Part shown: one piece after another, positions 53,106 to 64,000 of the stretch
How the letters are laid out: each line of letters begins with the position of its first letter
Position numbering within the stretch: position 1 is the first letter of the stretch
Origin: Cellulosimicrobium sp. Marseille-Q4280
GTDB lineage: Bacteria > Actinomycetota > Actinomycetes > Actinomycetales > Cellulomonadaceae
Assembly (NCBI RefSeq): GCF_943181405.1
Contig: NZ_CALPBY010000003.1
Coordinates: forward strand, 649,760 to 713,759
Length of the DNA: 64,000 nucleotides
Direction of reading: 5' to 3'
The notes under the pieces: model-generated
Databases searched by the model: none
Told to the model about the DNA's origin: nothing
What the model saw: only the letters and a program-made list of their open reading frames with translations
Position numbers and translations under genes: made by a program

Positions 53106-55772
53106 TCAGGCGTTGGCGACCAGGCCGAGCTCGGCGACGCTCGGCAGGCCGGTGTGCTTCGGCACGACGCGCACCGTGTAGCCGAACGGGCCCGACGACT
53201 CGAGCACGACCTCGCCCGCGAAGGCGTGGCGGCCCGCCTCGTACGTCTCCGCGAGCGCCAGCGGCTCCGCGGTGAACTCCTCGATCACGTCGGCCTCGGT
53301 GACGCGTCCGTGCACGACCTGCACCTCGACGTCCTCCGGGCGCAGGTCCCCGAGCGAGACGTACGCGCGCACGGTGAGCCTGTCGCCGACCTGCGGCACC
53401 TCGCTGATGCCGCTCGAGTCGACGTGGTCGACGCGCACGCGCGACCAGCCGTCCCGCACCGACCGCTTCCAGTGCGCGAGCTCGCGCGCGCGCTCGAGGC
53501 CGTCGGCGGCGAGCGCCCGGCCCGCGACGGCGGCGGGGGCGTAGAGCCTGGTCACGTACTCGCCGACCATGCGCGTGGCCTGCACCTTCGGCCCGAGCGT
53601 CGCGAGCGTGTGCCGCACCATCTCGAGCCACCGCTCGGGCACCCCGTCGGCGGAGCGGTCGTAGAACCGCGTCGCGACCTGCTGCTCGACGAGGTCGTAG
53701 AGCGCCGCCGCCTCGAGGTCGTCGCGGCGGTCCGGGTCGTCGACGCCGTCGGCGGTCGGGATGGCCCAGCCGTTCTCGCCGTCGAACCACTCGTCCCACC
53801 ACCCGTCGAGGATCGACAGGTTGAGGCCGCCGTTGAGGGCCGACTTCATGCCCGACGTGCCCGACGCCTCGAGGGGGCGCAACGGGTTGTTGAGCCACAC
53901 GTCGCAGCCCGGGTAGAGCGACTGCGCCATGGCGATGTCGTAGTTCGGCAGGAAGACGATGCGGTGGCGCACCTCGGGGTCGTCCGTGAACCGGACGAGC
54001 TGCTGGATGAGCCGCTTGCCCTGGTCGTCCGCGGGGTGCGACTTGCCCGCGACGACGAGCTGCACCGGGCGCTCCGGGTGCAGCAGGAGCGCCTTGAGCC
54101 GCGCGGGGTCGCGCAGCATGAGGGTGAGCCGCTTGTACGTGGGCACGCGGCGCGCGAAGCCGATGGTCAGCACGTCGGGCGAGAGCACGTCGTCGATCCA
54201 GCCGAGCTCGGCCGGGCTCGCGCCGCGCTCGCGCCAGGACTTGCGCACCCGGCGTCGCGCCTCGTCGACGAGGCGTCCGCGCATCTCGCGCCGGATCGCC
54301 CACAGCTCCGCGTCGCTCACGGCGGGGCCGTCGCCGGCAGGCCCGTCGCCCACACCCTCGCGACCGGTCCGCAGCCAGCCCGACGACGCGTCGTCGGCCG
54401 TGAGCTCGTCGAGCCCGAGCCGCTCGGCCTCCAGGGCCGCGAGCGCCGGGTCGACCCAGGTCGGCGAGTGGACGCCGTTGGTCACGGAGGTGATGGGCAC
54501 CTCGCGCGCGTCGAAGCCCGGCCACAGGCCTTCGAACATCCCGCGCGACACCTGCCCGTGCAGGAGCGAGACGCCGTTGGCCCGGCCGCCGAGCCGCAGT
54601 CCCATGACGGCCATGTTGAACACCGTGGGGTCGCCACCGTCGTAGTCCTCGGCGCCCAGCGCGAGGATGCGGTCGACGGGCAGGCCGTCGACGGCCATGT
54701 CCCCGCCGAAGTACTGCGTGACGAGGTCCCGCCCGAAGCGGTCGATGCCGGCGGGCACCGGGGTGTGCGTCGTGAACACCGTCGCGGCGCGCACGGCCTC
54801 GAGCGCCTCCTCGAACGTCAGGCCCTGCTCGACGAGCTCGAGGATCCGCTCGACGCCGAGGAAGCCCGCGTGGCCCTCGTTGGTGTGGTAGACCTCCGGC
54901 GTCGGGGCGCCGGTGAGCCGCGACCACAGCCGCAGCGCCCGGACACCGCCCACCCCGAGGAGCAGCTCCTGCTGGAGGCGGTGCTCGCCACCGCCGCCGT
55001 ACAGGCGGTCGGTCACCTTGCGCGCCGCCTCGTCGTTGCCCGGCACGTTGGAGTCGAGGAGCAGCAGCGGCACGCGACCGACGGCCGCGACCCACACGTG
55101 GGCGTGGAGCGCGCGCCCGCCCGGCAGCGCGAGCGACACGCGGGCCGGCGTCCCGTCGTCCTCGCGCAGGAGCGTGAGCGGCAAGCCGTCCGGGTCGAGC
55201 AGCGGGTAGGTCTCGACCTGCCAGCCGTCGCGCGTGAGCGACTGCTTGAAGTACCCGGCGCCGTACAGGAGCCCGACGCCGACGATCGGCACGCCGAGGT
55301 CGCTCGCGCTCTTGAGGTGGTCGCCCGCGAGGATGCCGAGGCCTCCCGAGTACTGCGGGAGCACCGACGTGATGCCGAACTCGGGCGAGAAGTAGGCGAT
55401 CGCCGCGGGCAGCGCGTCCGCATCCCCCGCCGCCGCGTCGCCGGTGTCCACGCCACCGACCGCGCGGGAGGCCGCCTGCTGCTGGTACCACAGGTCGTCC
55501 TGCAGGTAGTGGCGCAGGTCGTCGGCGGCGGCGCGCACGCGCTCGACGAAGGCTGAGTCGCCGGCGAGCTCGGCGAGCCGCTCGGGGCCGAGCACGCCCA
55601 GCAGCGCGACGGGGTCCCCGTGCACGGTCGACCAGCACTCGGGGTCGATCCCGGCGAACAGGTCGTGCGTCGGCGCGTGCCACGACCAGCGCAGGTTGTG
55701 GGCCAGCTCGTCGAGGTCGCGCAGCGCGGCGGGCAGCAGGGTGCGGACGGTGAACCGTCGGATCGCTCTCAC
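53106..55772 (-). CDS. glgP: Alpha-glucan phosphorylase (GT35)
   Basis: 888 residues. The sequence includes AYFSPEFGITSVLPQYSGGLGILAGDHLK, VYHTNEGHAGFL, TTHTPVPAGIDRF, SVTNGVHSPTWV, FARRVPTYKRLTL and the PLP-site region EASGTSGMKSALNGGLNL. This is the short mycobacterial/thermophile type, and it releases glucose 1-phosphate from glycogen. In actinobacteria this family can also work on GlgE-pathway glucan or maltose 1-phosphate. The GTG at 55772 (VRAIRRFTVR, the usual family start) lies 7 bases after TAGTCT, so it is probably leaderless. Divergent from glgE. Confidence 0.95.
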   Translation of the reverse strand: MRAIRRFTVRTLLPAALRDLDELAHNLRWSWHAPTHDLFAGIDPECWSTVHGDPVALLGVLGPERLAELAGDSAFVERVRAAADDLRHYLQDDLWYQQQAASRAVGGVDTGDAAAGDADALPAAIAYFSPEFGITSVLPQYSGGLGILAGDHLKSASDLGVPIVGVGLLYGAGYFKQSLTRDGWQVETYPLLDPDGLPLTLLREDDGTPARVSLALPGGRALHAHVWVAAVGRVPLLLLDSNVPGNDEAARKVTDRLYGGGGEHRLQQELLLGVGGVRALRLWSRLTGAPTPEVYHTNEGHAGFLGVERILELVEQGLTFEEALEAVRAATVFTTHTPVPAGIDRFGRDLVTQYFGGDMAVDGLPVDRILALGAEDYDGGDPTVFNMAVMGLRLGGRANGVSLLHGQVSRGMFEGLWPGFDAREVPITSVTNGVHSPTWVDPALAALEAERLGLDELTADDASSGWLRTGREGVGDGPAGDGPAVSDAELWAIRREMRGRLVDEARRRVRKSWRERGASPAELGWIDDVLSPDVLTIGFARRVPTYKRLTLMLRDPARLKALLLHPERPVQLVVAGKSHPADDQGKRLIQQLVRFTDDPEVRHRIVFLPNYDIAMAQSLYPGCDVWLNNPLRPLEASGTSGMKSALNGGLNLSILDGWWDEWFDGENGWAIPTADGVDDPDRRDDLEAAALYDLVEQQVATRFYDRSADGVPERWLEMVRHTLATLGPKVQATRMVGEYVTRLYAPAAVAGRALAADGLERARELAHWKRSVRDGWSRVRVDHVDSSGISEVPQVGDRLTVRAYVSLGDLRPEDVEVQVVHGRVTEADVIEEFTAEPLALAETYEAGRHAFAGEVVLESSGPFGYTVRVVPKHTGLPSVAELGLVANA

Positions 55773-55779
55773 GGGGACG

Positions 55780-55915
55780 AGACTACGCAGCCCGACGACC
55801 CGGCACACCCCGTCCGTGTCACCTCGGCGTAACGCTTGCATGAAATCTCGGCCACCCGTCCCGGCGCGCCGAGAGTGCTCCCCAGGTGCCGGGCCCCCGC
55901 AGGCCTCGCTACGTT
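55780..55915. promoter_or_regulatory. Divergent glgP/glgE promoter region
   Basis: Minus-strand -10 TAGTCT (55785-55780) lies 7 bases from the glgP GTG, and plus-strand -10 TACGTT (55910-55915) lies 6 bases from the glgE GTG. Both predict leaderless messages; -35 matches are weak. Between them is an AT-richer patch, AACGCTTGCATGAAATC (55831-55847). Its TTGCA/TGAAA elements recall LacI/MalR-type operators of carbohydrate genes; this is only a suggestion. Confidence 0.5.
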
Positions 55916-55921
55916 GTCCGT

Positions 55922-57984
55922 GTGACGTCGACCCCGCCGGCCAGCGCCCCCCTCCGCTCGCCCGTCCCCTCGGTCTCCCCCGCGACGCCGATCGGCCGCA
56001 TCCCCGTGCTCGAGGTCTCGCCCGTCGTCGAGGGCGGCCGGTGGCCCGCCAAGGCCGTCGTGGGCGAGATGGTCCCGATCGAGGCCACCGTGTTCCGCGA
56101 GGGGCACGACGCCGTCGCGGCGACCGCGGTCCTCGTCGCCCCCGACGGGACCGAGCGCACCGCGCGCATGGTCGACGTCGCGCCCGGCCTCGACCGGTTC
56201 CGCGCCACGCTGCACCCGGACGTGGAGGGACCGTGGTCCCTGCGCGTCGAGGCGTGGAGCGACCCCTACGGGACCTGGGCGCACGACGCGACGATCAAGA
56301 TCGAGGCGGGGGTCGACGTCGACCTCATGCTCGCCGAGGGCGTGCGGCTCTTCGAGCGCGTCCTGGCCGACGGCGTCCGCGACCCCGACGACGCCCGCAC
56401 GCTCGCCGACGCCGCGGCCGCTCTCGCCGACGCGGGCCGCCCCGCCCTCGCCCGCCTCGCCGCGGCGACGGCCCCCGAGGTGCGCGAGGCCCTGGACCGC
56501 GCCCCGCTGCGCGACCACGTGACGGCGTCGGCCACGTACGCCCTGCGCGTGGAGCGCCCGCTGGCGCTCGCGGGCGCGTGGTACGAGATGTTCCCGCGCT
56601 CCGAGGGGGCGCGCCGGCTCAAGGACGGGCGCTGGCGCTCGGGCACGTTCACGAGCGCTGCCCGGCGCCTGCCGGCGATCGCGGCGATGGGCTTCGACGT
56701 CGTCTACCTCACGCCGGTCCACCCGATCGGCACCACGCACCGCAAGGGCCGCAACAACTCCCTCACGGCGCTCCCGGGCGACCCCGGCAGCCCGTACGCG
56801 ATCGGCTCGAAGGACGGCGGTCACGACGCGATCCATCCCGAGCTGGGCAGCGAGCGCACCTTCAAGGCCTTCGTCAAGGAGGCCCGGCGCAACGGGCTCG
56901 AGGTCGCGATCGACCTCGCGCTGCAGTGCTCGCCCGACCACCCGTGGGTGAGCGAGCACCCGGAGTGGTTCACGACGCGCGTCGACGGCTCGATCGCGTA
57001 CGCGGAGAACCCCCCGAAGAAGTACCAGGACATCTACCCGCTGAACTTCGACAACGACCCCGAAGGCATCTACGCCGAGGTGCTGCGCGTCGTGCGCGTG
57101 TGGATCGCGCGGGGCGTCACGGCGTTCCGCGTCGACAACCCGCACACCAAGCCGCTCGACTTCTGGGAGTGGCTGCTCGCCGAGGTGCGGCGCACGAACC
57201 CCGAGGTGATCTTCCTGTCGGAGGCCTTCACCAAGCCCGCGATGATGCACACGCTCGCGCGCATCGGCTTCCACCAGTCGTACACGTACTTCACGTGGCG
57301 CAACACGCGCACCGAGCTCGCGGAATACCTCGAGGAGGTGTCGGGGCCAGCGGGCGCGTACATGCGCCCGTCGTTCTGGCCGACGACGCACGACATCCTG
57401 CCGCCGTACCTCCAGCACGGCGGGGTGGCCGGGTTCGCGGTCCGCGCGGTGCTCGCGGCGCTCGGCGCGCCGACGTGGGGCGTCTACTCCGGCTACGAGC
57501 TCGTCGAGAACGTCCCGCGACCGGGCGTCGAGGAGCAGATCGACAACGAGAAGTACGAGTACAAGCCGCGCGACTGGGCGGCGGCCGAGGAGATCGGCAT
57601 CTCGACCCTGCTCACCCGGCTCAACGAGATCCGTCGCGACCACCCGGCGCTGCGCCAGCTCCGCAACCTCACGGTCCACCCGACGACGAACGACCAGGTG
57701 CTCGCGTTCTCGCGGCACCTGCCCGCCGAGCACTCCCCGACGGGCGAGGCGGACACGGTGGTCGTCGTGGTGAACCTCGACCCGCACTCGCCGCAGGAGT
57801 CCGACGTCCACCTCGACCCCATCACGCTCGGCCTGCCCGCGCCCGCGGAGGGTCACGATCCGTGGGCGCCGTCGTTCGTCGCGCACGACGAGCTGTCGGG
57901 CGACAGCTACGGCTGGGGCGAGAACGTGTACGTGCGGCTCGAGCCCCTGCGCCAGGTCGCGCACGTCGTGCACGTCAGGCCGTC

Positions 57985-57988
<4 letters not shown>
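55922..57988 (+). CDS. glgE: Alpha-1,4-glucan:maltose-1-phosphate maltosyltransferase
   Basis: 688 residues. GlgE features are GRIPVLEVSPVVEGGRWPAKAV (N-terminal domain), WYEMFPRSEG, VVYLTPVHPIGTTHRKGRNN, the nucleophile in FRVDNPHTKPLDFWEW, the acid in IFLSEAFTKPAMM, and FWPTTHDILPPYL. It extends alpha-1,4-glucans with maltosyl units from maltose 1-phosphate, which the downstream maltokinase supplies. The GTG start is 6 bases after TACGTT. The stop overlaps the treS ATG by four bases (57985-57988), giving translational coupling. Confidence 0.96.
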
Positions 57989-59808
<1,820 letters not shown>

Positions 59809-60142
59809 CCGAGCTCGAACATCGCCGCCTTCTCGACCACGGCGGCGCGCTCGCCGCACGCCTCGCACGTGAACCAGTTCACGATCGAGACGACGTGCCG
59901 CAGGGGCACCGACTCGCTCGTCAGCCGTACGTCGTGGTGCTCGCAGTCCATGGCCCTGTCCTTCGGTCGGTGCTCCTTCGCGGCGCCCGTCGCCACCTGC
60001 GAACCGTCCCACGAGCCACCGACACGGGCACCCGTCCCTCTTCCTCGCGCCGCCCTGGCGGGCGCGGGTCACGGCCCCGGGGCGGCGCGCCGCGCGGACC
60101 CGTGGTGCCATGGGAGGCGACCCGACCGACCGAAGGAGACGC

Positions 60143-61585
60143 GTGGCCCCACGACGGACCGACCTCCCCTCCCCGGCGCTCCTCGCGCTCCTCGACGACT
60201 GGCTCCCCGGGCGGCGCTGGTACCCGGTCAAGGGCGTCGAGGTGCGCCACGTCCCGTGGATCTCGTTCGCGCTCGACGAGCCCGACGGGGCGCCCCGTGC
60301 CACCGGAGGCGCACCGCGCGTCGTGCTCCACCTGCTCCGGCTCGTGGGCGACGGCGTGGAGCTCGTGGTCCAGGTCCCCGTGGTCCTCGAGCCCGACGAC
60401 GCGGCGGTGACCGTCGGCCCGTCCCGCATCGGCGAGGTCGTCGAGGACGGGGTCACCTGGGTCGTGCACGACGGCGCCGCGCACCCCGCGGGCTGGGCGG
60501 CGCTCCTCGCGGCGTCCGCGTGGGACGACGCCGCGCCCGCCGCCGTGGACCTCGAGGGCGGCCGCGCCCTCGCGGTCGAGCAGTCCAACAGCTCGGTGCT
60601 CCTGCCGGGGACGGCGGGCGGCACGATGCTCAAGGTCCTGCGCGCCATCGCGATCGGGCCGAACCCCGACCTGACGATCCCGCGCGCGCTCGCCGCGCAG
60701 GGGTGGGCGGGCGTGCCCCGCCCGCTCGCGTGGCTCGAGGTGACCTGGGGTCCGGAGGACGACGCCGCAGCACGTCCGGAGCGGGCGCTGCCGGGCCCCG
60801 ACCCGGAGGCGGACGGCGGCCCCGGGTCGGCGCCCGAGCGCTCGGCGCACCTCGCGATCCTCAGCGAGTTCGTCGACGGCGCGCGCGACGGCTTCGACCT
60901 CGCGTGCGCCTACGCGGGCCAGGACGCGTCGTTCGCCGACCTCGCCGTCGACCTCGGCCGCGTCCTCGCCGACCTGCACGCGGCGCTGCGCGAGGCGTTC
61001 GGCACCGGGTCTCCGGTGGACGCCCCGTGGCTCGTCGCCGACCTGCGCCGCCGGTCCGACGAGGCCGTCGCGTCGTCGCGCGCCCTCGCCCGCCGTGCCG
61101 AGGCCGTCGCCGCGTTCTGGGACCGCACGGCCGCGCGCCTCGAGGGCGTCACGCGCGTCCCCGACGCCCTCCCCCGGCTCCAGACGGTCCACGGCGACCT
61201 GCACCTCGGTCAGGTGCTCCACGCGCGCCGCTTCGGCTGGAAGGTGCTCGACTTCGAGGGCGAGCCGTTGCGCCCCGTCGCGGAGCGCACGCGACCCGAC
61301 CTCGCGCTGCGCGACGTCGCCGGCATCGTCCGCTCGTTCGACTACGCCGCGGCGGTGGGGCGGGCGACGAACCCCGGCTGGGCCGTGCAGGCACGCAGCG
61401 CGTTCCTCGACGCGTACGCGCGGGCCGACACCGCCGGGGTGGACCGCGAAACGTCCGAGGCGCTCGTGCGGGCGCTCACGCTCGACAAGGCGCTCTACGA
61501 GGTCGTGTACGAGTCGCGCAACCGGCCCGACTGGGAACCCATCCCGCTGGCCGCCGTCGACCGCCTTGTCGCCGGGGACGGCTGA
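60143..61585 (+). CDS. mak: Maltokinase
   Basis: 480 residues. [25 protein letters not shown] is the N-terminal cap typical of maltokinases, and [11 protein letters not shown] follows. The catalytic loop is [31 protein letters not shown], with the Asp in DFEGEP. A family signature [13 protein letters not shown]-like segment lies near the C-terminus. It phosphorylates maltose with ATP to maltose 1-phosphate, the GlgE donor. The GTG has AAGGAGA 6 bases upstream. It lies after treS and before glgB, completing the TreS-Mak-GlgE-GlgB route from trehalose to glycogen. Confidence 0.94.
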   Translation: MAPRRTDLPSPALLALLDDWLPGRRWYPVKGVEVRHVPWISFALDEPDGAPRATGGAPRVVLHLLRLVGDGVELVVQVPVVLEPDDAAVTVGPSRIGEVVEDGVTWVVHDGAAHPAGWAALLAASAWDDAAPAAVDLEGGRALAVEQSNSSVLLPGTAGGTMLKVLRAIAIGPNPDLTIPRALAAQGWAGVPRPLAWLEVTWGPEDDAAARPERALPGPDPEADGGPGSAPERSAHLAILSEFVDGARDGFDLACAYAGQDASFADLAVDLGRVLADLHAALREAFGTGSPVDAPWLVADLRRRSDEAVASSRALARRAEAVAAFWDRTAARLEGVTRVPDALPRLQTVHGDLHLGQVLHARRFGWKVLDFEGEPLRPVAERTRPDLALRDVAGIVRSFDYAAAVGRATNPGWAVQARSAFLDAYARADTAGVDRETSEALVRALTLDKALYEVVYESRNRPDWEPIPLAAVDRLVAGDG

Positions 61586-61661
61586 CGCCGGGCACGACGT
61601 CGGGAGGCCCTCCCGGCGAGCCCGTCATGTGGGGGAAACGGGGACGTGGAAAGGTTGGGTC

Positions 61662-63887
61662 ATGACCGGCCCTGCCACATCGCCCACCCCGCCTCCCGTC
61701 GTCGCACCGCCGGAGGCGCTCGCCGCGACCGCGTCCGGACGGACGTTCGACCCGCACGCGGTGCTCGGCCCCCACCTCGCGCCCGACGCCGACGACGCCC
61801 GCGCCGTCGTGCGCGTGCTGCGCCCCCTCGCGGACGAGGTCGTCGTGGTGACGCTCGAGGGCGAGCACCCGGCCGTGCACGAGCAGGACGGGGTGTGGGC
61901 CGCCGTCGTGCCGGTTCCCGTGGGCGACGACGGTGCGCGCCACGCACCGGACTACCGGGTCCGCGCGCGCTACGGCGACGCGACCACGACCGGGGACGAC
62001 CCGTACCGCTTCCTGCCGACCGTCGGCGAGGTGGACCAGCACCTGATCCGCGAGGGTCGTCACGAACAGCTCTGGACGGCGCTCGGAGCGAACGTGAGGT
62101 CGTTCCCCAGCGTCCTCGGCGCGTCGACCGGCACCGCGTTCGCCGTCTGGGCGCCGAACGCCCGCGCGGTGCGCGTGATCGGGGACTTCAACGGCTGGGG
62201 CGGCACGCACCCGATGCGCTCCCTCGGGTCGACCGGCGTCTGGGAGCTGTTCGTCCCCGGCGTGGTCGGCGGCGCCCGCTACAAGTACGAGATCCTCGGC
62301 CCCGACGGCTCGTGGCGGCAGAAGGCCGACCCCCTCGCGAAGAGCGCCGAGGTCCCTCCCGCCACCGCGAGCGTCGTCGTCGAGTCCTCCTTCGCGTGGT
62401 CCGACGACGCGTGGCTCGCCGAGCGCGCCTCCCGCGACCCGCACGCCGGGCCCCTCAGCGTCTACGAGGTCCACCTCGGCTCGTGGCGCCAAGGGCTGTC
62501 GTACCGGGACCTCGCGGACCAGCTCACCGGCTACGTCGTCGAGCAGGGCTTCACCCACGTCGAGCTCCTGCCCGTCGCCGAGCACCCGTTCGGCGGCTCG
62601 TGGGGCTACCAGGTCACCGGCTACTACGCGCCCACGTCCCGCTTCGGGCACCCCGACGACTTCCGGTACCTCGTCGACCGGCTGCACGCCGCGGGCGTCG
62701 GCGTGATCGTCGACTGGGTCCCCGCCCACTTCCCGCGCGACGAGTGGGCCCTCGCCCGCTTCGACGGCACGCCGCTGTACGAGCACGCCGACCCCCTGCG
62801 CGGCGAGCAGCCCGACTGGGGCACGTTCGTCTTCGACTTCGGGCGCAACGAGGTGCGCAACTTCCTCGTCGCCAACGCGACCTACTGGTTCGAGGAGTTC
62901 CACGTCGACGCGCTGCGCGTCGACGCCGTCGCCTCGATGCTCTACCTCGACTACTCGCGCGGCCCCGGGCAGTGGCACCCCAACGTGCACGGCGGTCGCG
63001 AGAACCTCGAGGCGATCGCGTTCCTCCAGGAGACCAACGCGACCGCCTACCGGCGCACGCCCGGCGTCATGATGATCGCCGAGGAGTCCACCGCGTGGCC
63101 CGGCGTCACGCGACCCACGTCGTCGGGGGGCCTCGGGTTCGGGCTCAAGTGGAACATGGGCTGGATGAACGACTCCCTGCGCTACGTCGCCGAGGAGCCG
63201 ATCAACCGGCGCTACCACCACCACGAGATCACGTTCTCCATGGTCTACGCGTACTCCGAGCAGTTCGTCCTGCCGATCAGCCACGACGAGGTCGTGCACG
63301 GCAAGGGCTCGCTCTACGGCAAGATGCCCGGCGACGACTGGCAGAAGCGCGCCGGCGTCCGCGCGTTCCTCGCCTACCAGTGGTCCCACCCCGGTAAGCA
63401 GCTCCTCTTCATGGGCAGCGAGATCGGCCAGCACACCGAGTGGAACGAGGGACGCTCGCTCGACTGGGACGGCCTCGCCGCCGACCCGGGCCGGGCCGGG
63501 GTCCAGCGTGCCGTGCGCGACCTCAACGCCCTCTACCGCGCGACGCCCGCGCTGTGGGAGCTCGACCACGACCCGTCGGGGTTCGAGTGGCTCGACGCGG
63601 ACGACGCCGGGCACAACGTGCTCGCGTACGTGCGGCGCGGTCGCGACGGCGGCCAGGTGGCCGTCGTCGTGAACTTCGCCGGGACGCCGCACGAGGGGTA
63701 CCGGGTCGCCCTCCCGTCCGGCGGGGCGTGGCGCGAGGTGCTCAACACCGACGCCGAGGTGTACGGCGGCTCGGGCGTGGGGAACCTCGGCGTCGTGGAG
63801 GCGGAGGCCGTGCCGTGGAAGGGCCGCGCGCACTCCGTGACGCTGCGCGTGCCGCCGCTCGGGGCGCTGTACCTCGTGCCGGCGTAG
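61662..63887 (+). CDS. glgB: 1,4-alpha-glucan branching enzyme
   Basis: 741 residues. An N1 beta-sandwich and a CBM48 domain ([22 protein letters not shown]) precede a GH13 barrel. The nucleophile is in [19 protein letters not shown], the acid in [13 protein letters not shown] and the third carboxylate in [36 protein letters not shown] is also present. It introduces alpha-1,6 branches into the GlgE-made glucan. GGAAAGG precedes the ATG. The gap to mak is 76 bp, so it is probably the last gene of the glgE operon. Confidence 0.97.
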   Translation: MTGPATSPTPPPVVAPPEALAATASGRTFDPHAVLGPHLAPDADDARAVVRVLRPLADEVVVVTLEGEHPAVHEQDGVWAAVVPVPVGDDGARHAPDYRVRARYGDATTTGDDPYRFLPTVGEVDQHLIREGRHEQLWTALGANVRSFPSVLGASTGTAFAVWAPNARAVRVIGDFNGWGGTHPMRSLGSTGVWELFVPGVVGGARYKYEILGPDGSWRQKADPLAKSAEVPPATASVVVESSFAWSDDAWLAERASRDPHAGPLSVYEVHLGSWRQGLSYRDLADQLTGYVVEQGFTHVELLPVAEHPFGGSWGYQVTGYYAPTSRFGHPDDFRYLVDRLHAAGVGVIVDWVPAHFPRDEWALARFDGTPLYEHADPLRGEQPDWGTFVFDFGRNEVRNFLVANATYWFEEFHVDALRVDAVASMLYLDYSRGPGQWHPNVHGGRENLEAIAFLQETNATAYRRTPGVMMIAEESTAWPGVTRPTSSGGLGFGLKWNMGWMNDSLRYVAEEPINRRYHHHEITFSMVYAYSEQFVLPISHDEVVHGKGSLYGKMPGDDWQKRAGVRAFLAYQWSHPGKQLLFMGSEIGQHTEWNEGRSLDWDGLAADPGRAGVQRAVRDLNALYRATPALWELDHDPSGFEWLDADDAGHNVLAYVRRGRDGGQVAVVVNFAGTPHEGYRVALPSGGAWREVLNTDAEVYGGSGVGNLGVVEAEAVPWKGRAHSVTLRVPPLGALYLVPA

Positions 63888-63896
63888 GTCCCCGTC

Positions 63897-63966
63897 GGTC
63901 GGTCGCCCTGGGTGGTGGGCGCTTCTGATGCTCGCCCTGGGCGGTGGGTGGGGTGGGGGCGCCGGG
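63897..63966 (+). repeat. G-rich intergenic repeat, copies B and C (G-quadruplex-capable)
   Basis: Two direct copies start GTCGCCCTGGGTG (63903) and CTCGCCCTGGGCG (63931). The second continues into four G tracts, GGG/GGG/GGGG/GGGGG (63939-63959), with loops of 4, 1 and 1 bases, then CGCC. It matches copy A downstream of the GH65 gene. It lies just after glgB, in the direction of transcription. The last 34 bases of the window show nothing recognisable. Confidence 0.65.
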
Positions 63967-64000
63967 TCTACCATCCGCCGCTCGTCCCTCGCGGCTCCCG

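Overview
The window is about 74% GC by eye, with GTG starts, tightly overlapping stop/start codons and many probable leaderless genes. It carries a GlgE-type glycogen/trehalose cluster, a long actinobacterial LigA, and an iscS-mnmA-metE-like gene order. Together these suggest a Micrococcales actinobacterium, most likely near Cellulosimicrobium/Cellulomonas (Promicromonosporaceae or Cellulomonadaceae). The lineage is inferred from gene content; no rRNA is present.

Region 1 (1-21.2 kb) is a sugar-catabolic island. It holds two ribose-type ABC importers, two Gfo/Idh/MocA oxidoreductases, a sugar isomerase/epimerase-like TIM barrel, a small ThuA protein, a 1670-residue secreted ThuA/glucose-dehydrogenase-like/PKD/CBM protein, a dihydrodipicolinate-synthase-family aldolase and a ROK repressor. 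Three copies of a 24-bp operator (half-sites CTTTTG/CAAAAG) lie at the oxidoreductase-ABC operon, at the second ABC operon, and in front of the ROK gene. Each overlaps a minus-strand promoter of form TTGACG-N17-TAnnnT, and at the two operons the predicted transcript begins at or within 1 nt of the start codon. This looks like one ROK-controlled regulon. The enzyme set fits oxidation of a glycoside or polyol to a keto-sugar followed by isomerisation and cleavage, but the substrate is unknown.

Region 2 (21.2-46.3 kb) is mixed. Housekeeping genes are ligA, a metE-like gene, mnmA and iscS, all on the minus strand. Between and after them sit a D,D-carboxypeptidase with an HTTM membrane pair, a two-component system, adhE behind a clear Rex-type palindrome, a prolyl oligopeptidase, a GH65 disaccharide phosphorylase with beta-phosphoglucomutase, an aminoglycoside-phosphotransferase-fold kinase, a PhoX-type phosphatase and the electron-transfer flavoprotein subunits.

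Region 3 (46.3-64 kb) is alpha-glucan metabolism: glgX, then glgP divergent from glgE-treS-mak-glgB. Interrupting it are an FAD dehydrogenase, a membrane protein, and an AbiEi-like/DUF559 putative nuclease gene. That gene is bracketed by two clusters of TAGA-containing inverted repeats, and in the left cluster the repeat supplies the stop codons of two convergent genes. No rRNA, tRNA, CRISPR array, transposase or prophage gene was seen.
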